DNA of 64,000 nt, taken from the NCBI GenBank assembly GCA_035772735.1, contig JASDFA010000001.1:58295001-58359000 (forward strand). The letters are read 5' to 3'. Origin of the DNA: Datura wrightii (lineage: Eukaryota; Streptophyta; Magnoliopsida; Solanales; Solanaceae). The position numbers and the translations under genes are program-made. Under the pieces are notes generated by a model, which made no database searches, was not told the origin of the DNA, and saw only the letters and a list, made by a program, of their open reading frames with translations. This document shows, piece after piece, positions 35,057 through 45,392 of this stretch (within the stretch, counting starts at the first letter, position 1; each line of letters starts with the position of its first letter).

Positions 35057-36598
35057 TGATGAGTTGGTAATTTACAACTCATTAGGCTCTTAAGCATGAG
35101 CTAATTTAGCTTAGTTTTTAAGTCATTTAGATGAATTTTATGCCCTTTTTGCCTTTTTATATGTAGATATCTAATTTGAAGAAAAAGAGCAAGAAGTGGA
35201 GTAAAAAGAAAGAAATCAGGCGAAAACCAGCGCTCCACCGAAGAAACAACCGGTGAAACATCAGTCAAATGCAGATGACCACTACTTTGAGGAACTAAAG
35301 CAACCGGCAGTTGCGGATGTTAATCGGTGACTCGCCGGTTAACTCGCCCACAGGCACCTGAACTTGCGGGATCAAAGAGAAAGAAATCGGCATAGAGCGG
35401 TTGGAGGCCAACAAATCACTGAAGGTCCCGTAGAATGATACTGGAAATCACTGAAGGAGAACTAGATGACAACCGGTGGTTCGGGAAATGTAATCGGAAA
35501 ACTACCGATACTTTTGTAAGTGCCAAAATGCCTGAGCGGGGGAAATTGCATCCAACACTGAAAAAGAGGGGATTGGTTGCCCTATCTTTATATATATTTT
35601 AGAAGGAAGTACTCTGTACATCTCAAATCTTAACTTTAGCTTTTTAAACATTCCTTTTGCCGAGGAAGAAAGTAAAATTCTATAGGTGGAAATTGTTGAA
35701 TATTGTTTTTATTTTCTTCATCTTCTTTTTAGCAAGGTACCACCATTGTTGCAGACACATTTTTGAATTTGATTTTGTTTCTCTTATTCATGAAATCAAT
35801 GAGTTTAATGTTGAATATGCTCTGAGTAGCTAAATAATCAACTAGAGGTGTGTGGTGAAGAGTGCTTAATTAGATTGAGTATTGCTACATTCATCTCAAT
35901 ATTTCTTAATTAGTATAAATCTGTTAAGTTCTCTCCAATTTATAATTAATGATCCGTAGTTGCAGATGTGGGTCTACTTTTCTTACTTGATTTCTGCTTG
36001 AAAGAGAAGAATTGAGTATTGGGAGAGAATTTGATTGGGGAAAATAGATGTGATGTTGTGGAGTTGGTCTAGATATAGCCAAAACCTATATTCACATTCC
36101 TAATTAATAGCTAATAGCTAGAGATAGTGCATCAATTAACCCAAACATGATTGGGCTGATTTAATTGTGTCTAGTTGTTCAAAAGAACTCTAGAAAGAGG
36201 CATTTATTAGTTTGATAAACATAGAATGCCCACCTGTCCAAAGTTATTTATACAATTTGAAATGATGTGATGATCTAGCATAGCCTTGTTTAATTAGCAC
36301 ATCATCTACACCACACCTCTAGTCACTCTCATTATTGTCTACAACTTTGGTTATTTTGCTATTATAATTAGCTTAATTAGAACTTATACCATATTTTTAG
36401 CATCAAGTCTCCCCCAAATTATTTACTTCATTGTTTCTTTTGAGTGGTGCGAACTAATTTCAATTTTCCAAATAACACTTGTGCATATCACTTGTTAGTC
36501 TTTGTGGGATTCGACTCCAACATCCGTCGGGATATTTGTCTTGATACAACGATCATTTATGCTCTTCCTTAAAGAAGAGTGTATTTTGGACGTTATCA
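35057..36598 (+). repeat. Athila-like LTR 1
   Basis: It starts TGATGAGTTGG after a polypurine tract and ends GGACGTTATCA. The dyad cluster lies at 35222-35520 (ACCGGTGAAAC, CGGTGACTCGCCGGTTAACT). A TATA-like TTTATATATATTTT lies near 35587. The U5 box TTTGTGGGATTCGACTCC is at 36501-36518, 93 bases before the end. It is homologous throughout to LTR 2 at 38400-39792, though much diverged. No gene is inside. Confidence 0.85.
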
Positions 36599-38399
36599 GT
36601 GGTCATTTTTATTTTTGATTGATGTTTCCCTTGTTGGGATTTTATTTTTGAGTTGTGATGATTTGGATGCCCTTGTTGGGCTTATTTAGTTGATGATTGA
36701 TGTTGCCCTTGCCAGGCTTTTGTTTTTGGTATTTGATTGAATGGTTTTTGAGCCTTTATCAGGCACGGAATGGATGAAATGAAATGAAAAATTATCTTTG
36801 AAAAGTCCTTTCTCGAGGAGAAATTTCTTTTTCTTTCTTTTTCTATTGTTGAACCGGGTGACCATTCCCAATGATAGATTGTAAGGAGACTTTCTTAATA
36901 GAAAGTGTCATGTCTTTAAGTCTTGTGAAATTATTTTTGAAAGGTACCACCAAAAATATTTTGTGGCATGAAAAATGAGTTTTGAAGAAATTAGGCATTG
37001 GAAATGAAAAATGTAGCACTCTGTTGTCATATATGGCACATTCCTTGTTTGGCTTGTTGATTCACATGTCAGGTCGTAAAATCAAAATCTAGTTGTGGCG
37101 ATGTATTGTGTGAACTCTGTGAAGTGTGATGCCTTATGTGATGCTGATTGAATGATTCCTATGCATATACATTTGCCTAGAACTTGCCCTGAGTGTGATT
37201 CAAGGTAAAATCCTAGAGGTAGTTGGACTTAGAACATGATTTTAGGCTTTCTATTGCTCGTCACTTTATCTAAAATGACCTCCCTAAAAACCTTCTCTTG
37301 CTAGCCAATGTTGAGCCTTTGACCCCATTTTTTTTAATGGAAACCACATTACAAGCCAATGTCCCCTTATAATCCTATCTTTTGGCACCCATCCTCCCTA
37401 ATTGATTCTTTTTGTGTTGAATGAATGAAAAAGAGGTCTTGAAGCCCAAGAAATGGGGAGAGATAAGTAAATCAATGGAAATGAGGCAAAAAATCTAAGT
37501 TTGGGGGTTTGCAATAAGGTGAGAATGTGATGAGCATTAATAGGAGGTAGCACCAAATTGTGATCAAAATGAATTAAACGGTGGGTTGAGAAACCTAGAA
37601 TCATTAACAGAGAAAGAATAGTGAAAGGTGTCACTCCTTGCTTAAATGAGGCTAAATGTGAAAATCATAAGAGTTATAAGGGTGGCTCTTGATTAACAAT
37701 GGTGAAGATGAAGAAAAAGGAGAGATAAGGGGGAGTGATCTAAAGAGTATGATGGGATGTTAAAAGTGTTTAAAAAGGGCCATTAGGGAGGTTCTAGTTA
37801 CTAGAGCTAAATAATTGTCCTACCCATATCCCTAGCCTTCATTATGACCCCCAAGTCCTAATTGAACTACATTAGTGGCGAGTCACACAAAGGGCTAGCC
37901 TATGGGTCGAGTGTGTGCATGGAGAATTTCTTTGTGAGAGTGAGTGTTATTGTATTATTTTATGTCCCTTGTGTGTGCATTGTTTGATGATAAAAAATGA
38001 GATTTTCTCTTCTTAAGAGGGGCATCACCTCCTTTGAGAACATACTTGCATTGGTGCAAAGAAGTGATTGGGACATTAGTGTTGTGAGTTTCAAGGCAAG
38101 TTTTGAATATGAATTTGAAATGATTTGAGATGCTAGGTGTGCTTATGGTGATAAACCATCCCCTGTTTTGAAGAAGGAAAGGATTTGTGAATCATGTCTA
38201 TTCATTGTGGATACCTTTTGAAACTTTTTCATATTTTGGGGAATCTTTTCTCTCTTTCCTTGAGTTGGAGAGCATTTTTAGGTTGTCTTAGGCTCATTGG
38301 TCCTTAGTGCATAGATTCAAAGATGACATGCTATTTTACTTGCTCGAATGATAAGAATTGCATTACTTGAGGACAAGCAATGGTTCAAGTTTAAGGGTT
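36599..38399 (+). repeat. Athila-like internal 3' region between LTR 1 and LTR 2
   Basis: No primer-binding site follows LTR 1: the bases read GTGGTCATTTTT instead of a tRNA complement. 36599-37204 carries three CCCTTG(T/C)(T/C)(G/A)GG-like words (36629, 36670, 36706) and no gene. 37205-38399 is the second copy of the 3' region seen at 33870-35056, ending GGTTCAAGTTTAAGGGT, a mutated polypurine tract. The whole block is therefore the 3' end of a second Athila-like element rather than the interior of a full one. Confidence 0.65.
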
Positions 38400-39792
38400 T
38401 GATGAGTTGGTAATTTACCACTCACTAGGCTCTTAAGTTTTCAGGTCATTTGGGTAGATTTTATGCCCTTTTTTCTTGATCTTTACAGGTACCTAACTTG
38501 AATAGTAAAAGCATAAAATTGAGCAAAAAATATGAAAAAAAAGGAGATGACTACTGGTGCTCCACCAGAGGGCATCGGCGAAATGTCGGTTGATCGCAGT
38601 TCCACACTGTGCTAATGAAGATTAATACCGACGAGCCGCGGATTAGCACCAGCGAGTGACAAAGGGTTATGAAATTCACTGATCATTGGCCAAAATTAAT
38701 CGGCGGATCGCGGATGAGCACCGGCGAACCACCGGTGAATCGTAAGTGACGCTTGTATGCACAGGGGTAAAAACGTCCAGCTCTAAAAAAGAAAAGAAAG
38801 AATGTACCCTATTTTTTATATCTCAAAAAGGAACTGAATATTCCATTATTTCATATCAATTTTCATTATTCTATTAGTCTTGTATTGAGGTAGAGAGAGG
38901 TAGAGAGAGAAACAATCTTCTTCTTATACTTCTACAAGGTAGAAACTCCATTGCAGCTCAAACTCTTGCTGAAATTTTCTTGCACAAGTTGTGAATGGAT
39001 ATTGAATTTTTACTGAATGAAATGTTTTTTTCTACTTTCATGAGTAGCTAAATTTCTTGCTAGGGGTGTAAATCGTTGGGGTTGATTTGAATTGGGTATT
39101 ATGTATTTGATCTTAGATTAACTCTGTTAGTATAATTTTAGTATTTTCTCTGAGTTTTAATCTTAATACTCATAGTTGCAAATATGGGTTGAATTTATTT
39201 ACTTCAATTTTACTTGAAAAAGGAATTTGAAGTATGGGTGAGGAAATACTAGTGGGTGTGTGTTGATCATGTGGGGTTAGGCTAGACATAGCCAAAACCC
39301 ATTATCACATACCCATTGAGAATCTAAGCTATAAATAGTTAATTCTCACCCAAGTTGATGTGGTTGTTGTGAAAAGAACTTTGGGGTTTGAAAAAATCTG
39401 AGGTTAATGCATCTAATGGTTGAGCAACTTAGGATGCTACCTTGTCTACAACTAATTATACTATTGAGTAATGCTGGGAGCTTTTAGCAATCCCAATTCA
39501 ATGACGCCCCTATTAATATCACACCCCTAGTAGTTTCTCCTTTGGTGTTTTCTACGATTTACCTCTATTTTCGTGATAGAATTCCTCTTTTAATTAACAA
39601 ATTGTATTTTCCCCATTTTTTACTTTATTGCATTTGAATCATTGATGCAAGTTACTTCAATTTAATAGACAACTCTTATGTGATCGACTAACATTCCCTG
39701 TGGGATTTGACTCCGATACTCATCGGGTATATTTGTTTTGTCAATGACCATTTACACTCTCTCATCAAGAGGAGTGAATTTGGATGTTATCA
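38400..39792 (+). repeat. Athila-like LTR 2
   Basis: It starts TGATGAGTTGG and ends GGATGTTATCA. The dyad cluster at 38560-38750 includes GAGCACCGGCGAACCACCGG; a TATA-like TTTTTTATATCTC lies near 38812. The U5 box CCCTGTGGGATTTGACTCC is at 39697-39715, about 92 bases from the end. Right of it starts Del-type integrase sequence. Confidence 0.85.
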
Positions 39793-40730
39793 CTAGACTA
39801 TACATTTGAGAGTTAGTCAGACTGCATGGAGTCACCATGTCCATTATTTCAGATAGGGGTACTCAGTTCACTTGCACCTCTGGAAGTTATTTCAAAGGGA
39901 CTGGGTGCTCAAACTAAGCTCTGCATAGCTTTCCACCCCCAGATAGATGGCCAAGCTTAGCGGACTATTTAGACTTTAGAAGATATGTTGAGGGCATGCA
40001 TGATTGATTTCAAGGGTAGTTTGGATGATCACCTATCTCTCATCGAGTTTATATATAATAACAGCTACCACTCCAGCATTCTAATGGCCCCATTCGAGGC
40101 ATTATATGGTAGGAGGTGTAAGTCTCCTATACGGTGGTTTGATGTTGGTGAAGCTACCTTAATAGGACATGATTCAGTTCATAAGGCCACGCAGAAGGTT
40201 CAGCTTATCAGGGAACGGCTGAAAACAACTCAACACCGATAATGATCCTATGCAGATGTAAGGAGAAGGGAGCTAGAGTTTTCTGTGGAATCGGATATAT
40301 CTAAAAATTTTGCCTATGAAAGAGGTAATGAGGTTCGGGAAGAATGGAAAGCTCAGTCCTAGAAATATTGGCCTTACAAAATCCTGAGATGCATTGGCAA
40401 TATGACTTATGAGGTGGATTTTCCAGTGAAGGTATCGGTGCATCTAGTCTTCCATGTGTCTTTATTGAAGAAATGCATCGGTGATCCAACCTCAATTGTT
40501 CCCTTAGAGAGTGTTGGCGTAAAGAATAGTCTCTCTTAAGAAGATGTTCCAGTCCAGATTTTGGACTGTTAGGTTCGTAATTGAGTAACAAGGAGGTCAC
40601 TTCTATAAAAGTTTTATGAAGGAACTAGCTAGTTGAGGGAGCTACATGAGAAACCGAAGCAAATATGATGGCTAGATATCCTCACCTTTTCCCTTCCTGC
40701 TTAGCTTAACTTCAGGTATTAAATTCCTCC
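39793..40730 (+). pseudogene. Del-type integrase and chromodomain remnant
   Basis: It starts inside the integrase core with LRVSQTAWSHHVHYFR-like text, best read as LVRLHGV then IISDRGTQFT (39850-39875). It goes on with LRACMIDFKGSLDDHLSLIE and FIYNNSYHSSILMAPFEALY (39985-40150), SPIRWFDVGEATLIG, and a C-terminal part YEVDFPVKVSVHLVFHVSLL followed by CIGDPTSIVPLESVGVKNSL (40405-40540). The chromodomain tail (40600-40680) is badly broken. Stops and shifts occur near 39920, 40240, 40360 and 40540. The element's left part is missing; LTR 2 abuts it. It lies ahead of its own 3' LTR at 40989 and is the same gene as 27861-29065 on the other strand. Confidence 0.92.
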
Positions 40731-40736
40731 TCAGTA

Positions 40737-40850
40737 CTCTATTCAGTTTCATGTTAGTATTATGCTTTTCAGTTCTAATCATGCCTTAGAATGCTCTATT
40801 CAGTTTCATGTTAGTATTATGCTTTTCAGTTCTAATCATGCCTTAGAATG
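40737..40850 (+). repeat. Perfect 57-bp tandem duplication
   Basis: CTCTATTCAGTTTCATGTTA starts at 40737 and again at 40794. Both 57-base copies are identical by eye, ending TTAGAATG at 40793 and 40850. It lies in the 3' UTR between the chromodomain and the polypurine tract of the Del-type element. Confidence 0.93.
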
Positions 40851-40969
40851 CCTCCTTGGTGCATAAGCTTAGTTCAGTCATGTCAGTTTTCATCCTTACC
40901 TATTCAATTTTGAGATTGCAGTACTTTCCCTAGCCTTTCAGTGTGTTTAATCTACATTTGAGGATGAAT

Positions 40970-40988
40970 GTTCTCAATGGGGAGATAA
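40970..40988 (+). other. Polypurine tract of the Del-type element
   Basis: TTCTCAATGGGGAGATAA lies directly before the LTR start TGTAACACCC at 40989 and behind ATTTGAGGATGAATG. The same order occurs on the minus strand at 27616-27650, which fixes this LTR as a 3' LTR. Confidence 0.85.
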
Positions 40989-43166
40989 TGTAACACCCTA
41001 AAAGTTCTAAGATCACACCTGAGGGTTGAATAGAGAAAAATAGGAAAATCTACACCAAGTCACAGAACGAGTCATCCAGTACTCGTCAAGTGACCTGACG
41101 AGTAGTTAAGCGACTCATTACGTGGTGTAGAGTTGGAAAACGGGTGTTTCCAGAAGTCATGAAGAGTGATACGATGACTCGTCCAGTCATCTAATGAGTC
41201 GTTAGTTGACTCATTCAATGTGTGATAGGGTGAAACCTTGATATTCAGAGAGTCCCAACGTGTGAGAGAACGAGCCTTAGAGGAAGTAACGAGTCATTAG
41301 GTCTCCCATCCTAACAAAGATAAGAGAGTTGTTGAATTCCTCCACCCTCCCCATACTAACGAGCCACTCAATGAGTTGTCTGAGGGAGTAACGACTTTTC
41401 TTATGAGCCGTTAGGTGGAGATTAGAAATTTATCCATAATTTGTCCAGTGGCAATGGATGGATATAACGGCCCATTATATCTTCTAACGAGTCATTTTGT
41501 CAGGCCATAGAGGGAGGTTCCGAAATTAGAATTTCAGACCTAAAAGAAATGGTTGGTATTTACGAGTCGTGGTCTCAAACCAACTCATTGCGTGACCTGT
41601 TAGGTCTAGAGGAGCAGTTTTTCAGACTTTTTCCCATGGGCATTTTTGTAACTTTACACTATTTAGTTCCTAAACTACGTCGAATTTGGACTAGTTGGAG
41701 GGGATTTTGGGGAGTAGTCAACCTGCTCTCCTCATTCTTTCCTAATCACTCAGACTTTCACAGTAAGAACTCAAATAGAATTCTCAAGGCAAAAGCTAGG
41801 GTTTCTTCTTCTTCTCAGGATTTTAAGTGCTTTCTCAGGGAATTCATCTACAGGTATGTGAGGATTTAGCAAGGGTATTCCTTTCACCCTTGTGCCCCAA
41901 GTATTTTCATAAACTCTCACCATTTTTGCCCTGTAGAAATCATGAGATAGGGTTCCAGATAGATCCTGATTTTCCTTGCATTTTAATAGTTCTCCCAGTT
42001 TCCCTTGATTAATGTTATGTCAAATTTATGTTTTGAATTCACTTTTACATATTCATTTCTAGACCTAATGTTAGCATGATTTTGAGTTGAATACTGCATG
42101 ATTTAAAAGCTGATCAAGAAGGTTATATTATCATGCTATTATCACTTGAGTATGAATTCTAGCATAAATGCGTAGTTATCAGTATTAACAGTATTATTCA
42201 GTTTATCAGGTCTTTTAGACTCTCAATACACTTCCAGTTAAGTAGTTTTGACTTAGCCTTAGGACGTCAATTTAGAGCTATCAATACAGTTAGATATAGT
42301 TAGGTTTTCAGTTGGGAGCAAGCACCGAGTGGGTCGGGGTTCTAGCGCACCCATATTTCCAAAACTACATGCTACCGTAGGCTATTAGCCTGAATGGGCC
42401 TCAGTTTAGTGATCGTGTAACCATGCCTTTATACCCTAGCAAGGTATATTTTGTCCTATCGACAGGGCATATACATCGAACTCCATGTCTAGCTCACGTG
42501 GTTATATGCCAGTTGATAGGCTCTCCCACAGTACAATATAGTCATCGTTCACAGTTCAGTCTTACAAATTTTAGATGTGCTTATAACTTAATTTTAGACT
42601 ATCAGTTTTTATAGCATTTTTTATGCTATTCAGACTCTTTCAGTGTATATGATTCAGGTATGGTTCAAATATGTCATACTAGTCCAGTTTATGTATTATC
42701 AGCACCTTTTCTATAATATGTGATACTTTTCAAGTACTGACACATATTTTTTATGATAAATCCTTTTATGATTTAGGCTCAGGTACTCAGACTCAGCCCG
42801 ACGGTTAAACATGTTCCAGATCTTGATCAGCGAGCAGTTGGTGAGTCCTCATGTTTAGAGGGTTGAAGCTATGTTTATGTTATATGTCCTTGTCTAAATT
42901 TTCAATTTCAAACATTGAGTTAGCTGGGGACTTTTCCTAGCAACTCATCAGTTAATAGAGGTTTTCAGACAGATGATTAATTCGTATGCCATATTCCATG
43001 TTTATTTACTTACTAAGAAATAGTTGTTCATCATTACAGTCAGCTTTCGCCTAGATTTCTAAATGAATATCTATTATTGGTATTATGCTATTTCATGGGT
43101 TTTCTTGGGGTCTCTTGTGATTCTAAGTTCTGTATCGCATCCAGGGGGTACACTCGGGCCGTGACA
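40989..43166 (+). repeat. Del-type 3' LTR, full length
   Basis: Termini are TGTAACACCC and CGGGCCGTGACA, 2178 bases. The dyad cluster is at 41060-41580 (for example GACGAGT, ACGAGTCATCCAG, TTTACGAGTCGTGG). The middle has CACCGAGTGGGTCGGGGTTC (42326-42345), the same box as CTGCTTGGTGCTAAGTCC in reverse at 51995. The sequence after GTGACA lacks the tRNA complement, as expected of a 3' LTR. Small ORFs (41549-42614) have no domain. Confidence 0.9.
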
Positions 43167-43818
43167 AATTAGAATAATCAACAAAATCACTTCTTTGTTG
43201 AAACACTTGTTAACTAAGTAGTAATAGTAGATCAATGATACAGTCAATTGATAGGTATTCATATTGTTATTATCCTTGTATGAGTTGTGGAGGACCCCAT
43301 AAGGGGCAACACTGTCATAATATTTTTGAAAACGGGTGGTTTGTACCACCCCAACCCTTTGGTGGAGTATTTTTAGTATATGTGATGGTCAGGATGAATA
43401 TAGGAAAGGTTGTCCTAACTCTTATTTCTCATCCTCGAGCCCCTATATGATTCTCCTGTTGGTTTTGATGTTGACAGGAATAATAAAGTGGAGGATGCAG
43501 AACATCATGTTTGGATAAGTGATATAGTAAATCAGGTGCTCGTGTAAAGAACATAATGAGAGAGAATATATAAGTAATGGGAGGGGGAGAAAAGAAGTAA
43601 TGGAGGAGAATTATAATGAACAAGGAAAATTCATAGAAAGGATTAGTGTCATACTCATGAAGCTGCTCACAGAAGCTGAAACTTGTAATGATCTGCAAGT
43701 TACAGTCTTAGATAATACCCTAGAAGAGCCACACATAGAAGAAGAGAGCAAGTCCTATCCATTCAAATGAAATGTTATTTATGATATCAATGTTGAAGAA
43801 ATGGACAATGGTGAGGAT
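43167..43818 (+). pseudogene. Retrotransposon gag-like fragment with zinc-knuckle motif
   Basis: A frame at 43235-43450 contains CMSCGGPHKGQHC, that is C-X2-C-X3-H-X4-C (43277-43315). The CGGPH form is one I associate with gag of Athila-type elements. A proline/aromatic stretch follows. 43560-43800 has further acidic, AG-rich sequence with stops that could be the rest of gag. It lies between a Del-type LTR end and an Athila-like LTR end, and no pol is attached. Alternative: unrelated CCHC protein scrap. The gag call is moderate. Confidence 0.5.
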
Positions 43819-45392
43819 TGTTGTGTCCAAACGCATGTGCAAGCATACACGGTCCACAAGTAATATAGGAGGTTAGTTCTAGTATCGATCCCACAGGGAC
43901 TTGTCAAGGAGTGAAGCTAAATTGAATTAATATTAAGCTATTAAATGAGGGGAAAACAATTCTTGGGTGATTGTTATGTTATTAACTACTCTGTAAATGC
44001 AATTGAAATGTAAACTAGCATGACAAATATTTTGGTTCAAATCAAATGAAAAAAAGATCTAAGGTTATGGTCCATTGACTATCAGGTGAGTTCTCAAGTT
44101 TCACACTTATATTATTTTTCTAAGTTACTAGTTGCAGGTTAATATCTATTCATGAGCTTCTGTTAGAAGTCTCGAAGACTACTCGACTATTCCTAATGCC
44201 TATATTTCAAAATGGTCATCAGTTGATAGTGAAGTGCATGTGAAAATCTTTTGTATCAGCCAAGCAAGGCTAACAGGTATATTGTTATCTACGTTGGTGA
44301 ATCACTCCCTCATACCTATAGAGTTCATGAACAAGCTCTACTTTTTTTTAATTATGCTCGTGAATTCCCTCTTCCGATTTAAATTAACGAGCCATAGAAG
44401 ATATTTTATAATTGGCCGAAAAATCAAATAGTTTAATACCAATAAAAAGTCAGCAACTCAAATTAATGAAAAATATCAGATAAAGTGTACAACTAGCGAA
44501 CATAAACCGTCCTATTCAAACTATAACTCCAGAACTAATTGTTTATCTACTCATAATTTGGTTACAAACTGATGAATTCATGAGTAATGATAGTTTAAAA
44601 GATAAAAGAAAAATTACAAAAGTGAAAACCTCTGTAAGGTTCTTGAGTTCTCCTCTTCTTCTTTATTCCAACTTAGATATTCGAAATCCCCTTCACAACT
44701 GCATATTGCAGTATATATAGGGTTTCTAAAATAGCCCAAGATGAAAATACTTTTTTATTTACACAAGTGCAACAAATCTGGCCTATCTTTTCACTACCGC
44801 AATGCTCCCTGCTATGCGGGCTGCGAAATGATAGTGTTAAATTCCAGGCTTCAACAATTCTAGTTGAGGATTCCACTAGACGCACTATTGCATCGCTTGG
44901 TATAACACGACAATATATTCTTAGCTTCTTGGCTTGATTTTTCTTGGACTCGCCTCTCGTACTTAGTTTTGCACCTCGTATTAACTTCAGATTTGCTTGA
45001 GTGGCTTCTACTTAGATTTCAAAGCTCTCTTTTTTCCTTTTTAGCTCAAAACACTTTATTTTCTAGATGCACATAAAAACAACAAACGTAAGCATAAAAC
45101 CTATTTTTTTAGTGCTTAAAGTATGATTAAACACCCAAATGTGAGATGAAATAAAGGCTAAATGTATAATATTTTAGCCTCACACCATACTCACACATAA
45201 GACCTTCATCGTCCTAGAGCAAGACTTTATAACTCAATGCTTAATTGAGTTATCCCTTCAAACAATCAACTTGAATATGTCTACTCAAGCTAAACAAGCA
45301 CTAAACATTAAATACAAGCCTCCTAAATCATGCAGTCATATGAAACTGTTCAAACAATCTTTTGCAAATTTTTGGCCCAACTTCAACACTAA
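43819..45392 (-). repeat. Athila-like LTR on the minus strand, probably truncated at its start
   Basis: The plus strand begins TGTTGTGTCCAAACGC, and the complement of the U5 box, ATCGATCCCACAGGGAC, lies at 43885-43900, 76 bases inside, as in the LTR starting at 59110. A minus-strand TATA-like CTATATATAC lies at 44711-44720. A GC-rich dyad stretch (CTGCTATGCGGGCTGCG, 44811) lies upstream of it in LTR sense. The high-coordinate end is cut by the Tekay-type LTR at 45393. Minus ORF 44673-44885 crosses the TATA region and is not a gene. Confidence 0.6.

Noticed and set aside
33870..39792. A single short non-autonomous element with 2.6-kb LTRs
   Set aside because: Purine tracts at 35045 and 38386 place the true LTR starts inside the repeated blocks, so the repeats include 3' UTR and are not LTRs from end to end; no primer site follows 36598.
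23708..43166. One Del-type element with its 5' LTR at 23708-33628 and 3' LTR at 40989-43166
   Set aside because: Terminal and internal LTR sequences differ by subfamily (TGTAATACCCCG against TGTAACACCCTA; CAGGTCGTGACA against GGGCCGTGACA), so they are more likely two elements; not fully excluded without alignment.
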